Shown: positions 44,732 through 48,482 of the stretch, piece after piece
Position numbering within the stretch: the stretch's first letter is position 1
Layout of the letters: every line of letters begins with the position of its first letter
Source of the DNA: Streptomyces malaysiense
GTDB taxonomy: Bacteria > Actinomycetota > Actinomycetes > Streptomycetales > Streptomycetaceae
NCBI RefSeq assembly: GCF_000980885.2
Contig: NZ_LBDA02000042.1
Span: forward strand, 1 to 48,482
Length of the DNA stretch: 48,482 bases
Direction of reading: 5' to 3'
The notes under the pieces: generated by a model
Told to the model about the DNA's origin: nothing
Seen by the model: the letters and a program-made list of their open reading frames with translations, nothing else
Database searches by the model: none
Translations under genes and position numbers: made by a program

Positions 44732-45268
44732 CTACTTCCGCAGCTCGATGACGGTCTTGCCGATGCGGATCGGCGCGCCCAGCGAGATCGGCGTGGGGGT
44801 CGTCAGCCGGGACCGGTCCAGATAGGTGCCGTTGGTCGACCCCAGGTCCTCGACGATCCACTGGCCGTCGCGGTCGGGGTAGATCCTGGCATGGCGGCTG
44901 GAGGCGTAGTCGTCGTCCAGCACGATCGTCGAGTCGTGCGCCCGGCCCAGGGTGATGGTCTGGCCCTGGAGCGCGACGGTGGTGCCGGTCAGGGTGCCTT
45001 CGGTCACGACCAGCTTGCTGGGGGCGTTGCGCCCGCGCCGGCCGCCGCCACCGCTCTGCTGGCCGCGCTGCTGCGGGGGCGCGGCCTGCTGCCGGGCGGC
45101 CTGGCGGCCGCTCGCGGGCTGGGCCCGTCCGGCCTCCCTGCGCGAGCCGCGCTGGGTGACGCGCGTACCGAACAGGTCGCTGCGGATGACCTGCACGGCC
45201 ACGATCACGAACAGCCACAGTACGGCCAGGAAACCCAGCCGCATGACCGTGAGGGTCAGCTCTGACAT
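44732..45268 (-). CDS. fhaB: FHA-domain protein FhaB
   Basis: The 178-residue protein starts at ATG 45268. An N-terminal membrane helix (LGFLAVLWLFVIVAVQVI), a basic Gln/Gly/Arg-rich linker, and a C-terminal FHA domain (about 85-175) with LGRAHDSTIVLDDDYASSRHA and LGSTNGTYLDR are seen. FHA domains bind phosphothreonine, so it should recruit phosphorylated partners of PknB at the membrane. It lies 10 nt after fhaA. Confidence 0.95.
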   Translation of the reverse strand: MSELTLTVMRLGFLAVLWLFVIVAVQVIRSDLFGTRVTQRGSRREAGRAQPASGRQAARQQAAPPQQRGQQSGGGGRRGRNAPSKLVVTEGTLTGTTVALQGQTITLGRAHDSTIVLDDDYASSRHARIYPDRDGQWIVEDLGSTNGTYLDRSRLTTPTPISLGAPIRIGKTVIELRK

Positions 45269-45278
45269 TGCCCCCGCT

Positions 45279-46169
45279 TCACCCTTCGGCTTGCCTATAG
45301 ATAACGGTGGTGCTGCCCACGACGATCCGCGAGCCGTCGCGGAGCGTAGCGCGGGTGGTGTGCTGCCCGTCCACCACGATGCCGTTGGTGGAGCCGAGAT
45401 CCTGGATCGTCGAGGGCGTTCCGGTCCGGATCTCGCAGTGCCGGCGGGAGACGCCGGGGTCGTCGATCCGCACGTCGGCCTCGGTGCTGCGGCCCATCAC
45501 CAGGGTCGCGCGGGAGATCTGGTGGCGGGTGCCGTTGATCTCGATCCAGTAGCGGGTGCGTCCGCCGCCCGTCGGGGCGGCCGCGGGGCGCTGGGTGGCG
45601 GGCTGCGGGTAGCCGTAGCCGCCGGGGCGGGCGCCGGGCGGCGGGGCGGCCGGCATGGGGGGCGCGCCGGCGGGCGGGTAGCCGTACCCGCCCTGGCCCT
45701 GTGCGCCCTGCCCGGAGCGGCCGGGGGCCGCCGAGGGGTCCTGTCCCGGCGAAGCCTGGGGTCCTTGCCCCGAGGGTCCCGCCTGCTGGCTGCTGGAGGA
45801 GGCGAGGGTGCGCGAGCGCACCCGGTAGAGCCCGGTGTCCAGGTCCTCGGCCTTCTCCAGGTTCACCTTGATCGGGCCCATGAAGGTGTAGCGCTGCTGC
45901 TTCGCGTAGTCGCGCACCATGCCGGCCAGCTCGTCGCCGAGCTGCCCGGAGTAGGGGCTGAGGCGCTCGTGGTCGGGCGCGCTGAGCTCCACGATGAAGT
46001 CGTTGGGTACGACGGTGCGGTCGCGGTTCCAGATGGTCGCGTTGTTGTCGCACTCCCGCTGGAGCGCGCCCGCGATCTCCACGGGCTGGACCTCGGACTT
46101 GAAGACCTTGGCGAAGGTGCCGTTCACCAGACCTTCGAGACGCTGCTCGAACTTCTTCAGGACTCCCAT
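45279..46169 (-). CDS. fhaA: DUF3662/FHA-domain protein FhaA
   Basis: The 296-residue protein starts at ATG 46169 with SD GGAGGAGG. The N-terminal DUF3662 domain (about 1-125) is followed by a Gln/Pro/Gly-rich linker (125-205) and an FHA domain (about 210-295) with VMGRSTEADVRIDDPGVSRRHCEI and LGSTNGIVVDG. No membrane segment is present. In mycobacteria the homologue binds phosphorylated MurJ and restrains wall synthesis. It is the first gene of the operon. Confidence 0.95.
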   Translation of the reverse strand: MGVLKKFEQRLEGLVNGTFAKVFKSEVQPVEIAGALQRECDNNATIWNRDRTVVPNDFIVELSAPDHERLSPYSGQLGDELAGMVRDYAKQQRYTFMGPIKVNLEKAEDLDTGLYRVRSRTLASSSSQQAGPSGQGPQASPGQDPSAAPGRSGQGAQGQGGYGYPPAGAPPMPAAPPPGARPGGYGYPQPATQRPAAAPTGGGRTRYWIEINGTRHQISRATLVMGRSTEADVRIDDPGVSRRHCEIRTGTPSTIQDLGSTNGIVVDGQHTTRATLRDGSRIVVGSTTVIYRQAEG

Positions 46170-46795
46170 GGGGCACCTCCTCCGTCCCTTGTCGGTTCCT
46201 TGCCCTGCTCTGTGTGGTGCTCTGTGCGTTGCCTTGCCCGGTACCGGCGGTACTGCTTACTGATCGTATCCACGCCCCCGGTAAACAGCCGGTTCCCCCA
46301 GCCGCTCCGCTTGGAACTCCTCTTCGGCATGGATCGTAGAGCCGGTCGAAGACCAGTGTCCCGCACCCGGCCCCGCCCCCGCCCCTCTCCTGGGGAGATG
46401 ACCGGGACCGGTACGAGGTTGATACGTGAACCGGGACTCCTTGATACGCGGTGGGACGGCCGGGCGCTGTGCGGATGGTCACGGGTGTGGGGACAGTCAC
46501 GGTGCGGCGACGCGAACGGCGGGGCGGGGAGGTCCGGGACGGGAGCCCGGCGGAACGGGGTGCGGGTGGGGCGCGGAGGGGGCGCGGAGGGGACCTGGCG
46601 TGGGGTCGGTCCGGGTGGCGGCGTGCGGCCGGCTTGCGGGCGGGGCGTGCGAACGGCGCCCGGCCGGCGTCCGGTCGGGCGGCCCGGCGTCCCGCCCGAC
46701 GGTGCGGGCCCGGCTCGGCCGGTGCCGGGGCCGGCCGCGGACGGGCTGGTCAGGGGCCCTGGGAAAGGGATGTGAACCCACCCCGTACGACGTGC
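46170..46795. other. Intergenic region upstream of fha operon
   Basis: A long open frame on the minus strand here (to about 46909) is Pro/Arg-rich low-complexity translation without SD or domain and was not called. The first 150 bp beyond fhaA are less GC-rich and should hold its promoter. From about 46500 to 46760 the DNA is strongly G-rich with short GGGGCGCGGAG-type repeats. Confidence 0.4.
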
Positions 46796-46801
46796 TAATG
46801 T
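46772..46801 (+). promoter_or_regulatory. Candidate tRNA-Leu promoter
   Basis: GTGAAC (46772-46777) and TAATGT (46796-46801) are 18 nt apart and about 55 bp upstream of the tRNA. The -10 is a good match; the -35 is weak. Confidence 0.35.
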
Positions 46802-46856
46802 TCTGCATGTCGGAAGGGGCCAGCCCGAAAGGGCGGAACCGGAAGACACACCCAAT

Positions 46857-46940
46857 GCGCGGGTGGCGGAATAGGCAGACGCGCTGGATTCAGGTTCCAG
46901 TGCCCGCAAGGGCGTGGGGGTTCAACTCCCCCCTCGCGCA
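46857..46940 (+). tRNA. tRNA-Leu(CAG)
   Basis: The 84-nt type II tRNA has acceptor stem GCGCGGG/CTCGCGC, anticodon stem-loop CTGGA-TTCAGGT-TCCAG (anticodon CAG), a long variable arm (TGCCCGCAAGGGCGT) and T arm GGGGGTTCAACTCCCCC. Discriminator is A46940; CCA is not encoded. Its 3' end is a typical site for integrative elements, but no attachment repeat was found. Confidence 0.94.
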
Positions 46941-46979
46941 CAGAGGGGACACCGACGAAAGTGTCCTGGCAGCACCGAC

Positions 46980-47015
46980 GAAACGGGCTGATCGTGAAAA
47001 CGATCAGCCCGTTTC
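46980..47015 (+). terminator. Terminator after tRNA-Leu
   Basis: A 15-bp stem (46980-46994 with 47001-47015) and a 6-nt loop TGAAAA, followed by TGC, 39 bp after the tRNA. Confidence 0.85.
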
Positions 47016-47059
47016 TGCATGCCTGGGCAACTGGGCTGTGGTGTGACGGTTCTTACACG

Positions 47060-47099
47060 CGCGACTGCCCGGCGGCTGATGGGCCGCCGGGCAGTCGCG
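47060..47099. terminator. Hairpin between tRNA-Leu and transposase remnant
   Basis: A perfect 17-bp stem CGCGACTGCCCGGCGGC (47060-47076) with its complement (47083-47099) and a 6-nt loop TGATGG. It may terminate the leftward remnant transcript as well. Confidence 0.75.
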
Positions 47100-47138
47100 T
47101 TGTGGATCGTCGCCTGGGTTTCGGGGGTGTGGGTTACC

Positions 47139-47744
47139 TCACTGATCCGGCTTGGTCCCGGTTTTGTTGTCTCTCTTGGTGAGATAGCCCTTCGGGGTCC
47201 AGTCGCCGAGCGGCCTGGTCTTGCGGCGTCGGGTGGGGCGGCGTCGGGGGCGGTCGCCGCCCAGAGCGATGGCGTCGGCCCAGGCGGTGAGCTTCCGGCG
47301 GTTGGCGTGGCCGAGTTGGAAGGCGAGCAGGAGGGTCTGGGCGGCGATGCCGCGGATGCGGCGGGTGCCGCCGGACTCGAAGTGTTCGTAGAGGGGGTCC
47401 TTGCCGAAGCCGTTGACGCCTTCGACGGAGTTGCGAAGGCGGAAGTAGATGCGCTGCCAGTGTTCGCGTCCGTGCTGAAGGGGCTGCCAGAGCTGGGCGC
47501 CGGCTTCGGGCGGGAAGGTCACGCTGCCGTTCTTGCATACGGCGTGCGGCTCGACCGGACTGGGTGGGACGTTGACGAGGGTGAGATGGACGCCTTTGCC
47601 CAGGGTGTGGGGTTTGAGGGGGCACTGGACGCGGCCTGCCTGGGCGGGGCACATCATGCGGCGGTGGCCTTCGGCATCGGCTGCCTGCTTGGGCAGGAAC
47701 AGGTACTGGGTGCGCTGATGGGTGCGCTCGATCCACGTCTGTTC
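47139..47744 (-). pseudogene. Transposase-like C-terminal fragment
   Basis: The open frame begins without a start codon at the junction near 47744 and runs about 200 residues to 47139. It contains RTHQRTQYLFLPKQAADAEG, a Cys-pair region (CPAQAG...CPLKP) and NSVEGVNGFGKDPLYEHF followed by RRIRGIAAQTLLLAFQLGHANRRKL. The last part resembles the terminal Glu helix of DDE transposases; the N-terminal half with the other catalytic residues is missing. An internal ATG at 47657 exists but lacks a good SD. Family is uncertain. Confidence 0.6.
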
Positions 47745-48172
47745 CCGACTCCCGGCATCCCGTCGATCACATGGACCGGGAGACCTTCGCCGGTCTCCTG
47801 CGCGGCACGGACCGACTGGACCAGCGATTCCAGCTCGGCGGACCGGTTGGTGAACGCCGACGTGTCGCGAGGCAGCGACCGCAGCACCAGGGCGGCGCCG
47901 GGCGGGCCCGACCCGTCGTCCGGTCGGAGCACAGGCTCAGGGTCCTGCCGCGAGGGCCGACGATCGTCCAACACAGTAAGGATTGCGGCCAGCGCGGCCG
48001 CGATCACCCCCAGTATGACGAACGACAGCCAGGGATGCCTTTGCAACCATCCGAGCCAGGACGGCCAATGAGTCTGCGCCGACACCGCGTTCGTCACCAG
48101 ACCCACGAGCATCGTGGTGACCGCGCCGCCACCGGCGACGACGGCGAGTGCCGCGCCGCGCCGCATCCTCAT
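47654..48172 (-). pseudogene. Truncated STAND-type NTPase gene, cut in its P-loop
   Basis: The frame from about ATG 48172 encodes two membrane segments (GAALAVVAGGGAVTTMLVGLV and LSFVILGVIAAALAAILTVL), then SAELESLVQSVRAA and LPVHVIDGMPGVG. The last stretch is the start of a Walker A (GMPGVGK[ST] expected) of an NB-ARC-like signalling NTPase with TPR or similar repeats. After GVG the protein diverges (NRRGSSAPISAP...) because the DNA continues as the transposase remnant in another frame; it stops at 47654. The rest of the gene is lost. Confidence 0.65.
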
Positions 48173-48482
48173 GCCCGCAGCTCCGCTGCGCCGCTGCGCG
48201 AAGAGCGTCTCGGTGGCGGTGTATCCAGTTCCTGTGGGGCTCCTGACCGGGGCACCCTTCGTGCCGCGGTGCGGAGTGAGCAGCGAGTTGGTCTGCACGG
48301 CACGTACAGGTGCACCCACATCACGTACACACCCCCGGATCGCGCTGATCTCGACGCCACATCGGTAGTAAGCCGACCAGCCACAACGGACCCGGTCAAG
48401 GTCACCTCTGCGCCACCCAGTGTCGGGTATCGGCCATTCAGAACGGCCGAACGCCGCATCTGAGCTTGGCGTTTAACCTCGC
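48173..48482. other. Right-edge region without recognised gene
   Basis: This 310-bp stretch upstream of the NTPase remnant holds no frame with convincing SD, codon use or domain, and is less GC-rich towards the end. It probably contains the remnant's old promoter; any gene continuing beyond the edge cannot be judged. Confidence 0.35.

Noticed and set aside
46157..46909. 250-residue minus-strand open frame upstream of fhaA
   Set aside because: Pro/Arg-rich random-looking translation that overlaps the tRNA-Leu; no SD or domain.
46857..47744. Integrated element using tRNA-Leu as attachment site
   Set aside because: No integrase, excisionase or direct repeat of the tRNA 3' end was found inside the window; only a transposase remnant is present.

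Overview
The window is very GC-rich DNA with the gene content of a Streptomyces chromosome arm close to oriC. The evidence is GTG/TTG starts with strong Shine-Dalgarno (SD) sites, long GC-rich terminator hairpins, a TTA codon confined to one regulator, CrgA, class E sortases, a 14-bp parS site and inverted DnaA boxes. It has three parts: a conserved left flank, a large accessory block, and a conserved cell-wall/division block that ends in a degraded mobile-element scar.

Left flank (1-4102): the N-terminal part of a Ser/Thr kinase, a helix-turn-helix regulator with a perfect palindrome upstream, tRNA-Ala(UGC), a ParA/MinD-like ATPase with a long disordered N-terminus, and a small membrane protein.

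Accessory block I (4164-24755): a complete and apparently unusual RiPP cluster. Two near-identical precursors carry nitrile-hydratase-like leaders (NHLP type) ending in AVAGG, followed by Cys-dense cores (DSYCCCCSPCCTCT and DNTYCCCCCPCCTCT). Around them lie a fused TOMM leader-binding/YcaO cyclodehydratase, a SagB-type azoline dehydrogenase, a B12-type radical SAM enzyme, a P450, a SAM methyltransferase, an NHLM-type export system (HlyD-like protein, C39-peptidase ABC protein, cNMP-domain ABC protein), a DRR-type ABC pair between the two precursors (probable immunity) and a LAL/LuxR regulator with a TTA codon at Leu13. The inferred product is one or two leader-cleaved polythiazole peptides with extra tailoring. 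Hairpins follow each precursor and probably keep precursor mRNA above that of the enzymes.

Accessory block II (25136-29923): a copper-handling set in the order sco, PCuAC-type chaperone, Tat-exported DyP peroxidase and CtaG, next to a membrane protein with a Met/His-rich segment.

Conserved block (30133-46169): small membrane protein, parS, DUF5324 protein, cyclophilin, rhomboid protease, DnaA-box region, crgA, DUF881 protein, three class E sortases with an embedded small membrane protein and a PabA/TrpG-type amidotransferase, then the divergent fhaA-fhaB-PP2C-ftsW/rodA-pbpA-pknB operon that couples Ser/Thr phosphorylation to peptidoglycan synthesis. The window ends with tRNA-Leu(CAG) and a scar where a STAND-type NTPase gene is cut inside its P-loop and joined to the C-terminal part of a transposase-like gene.
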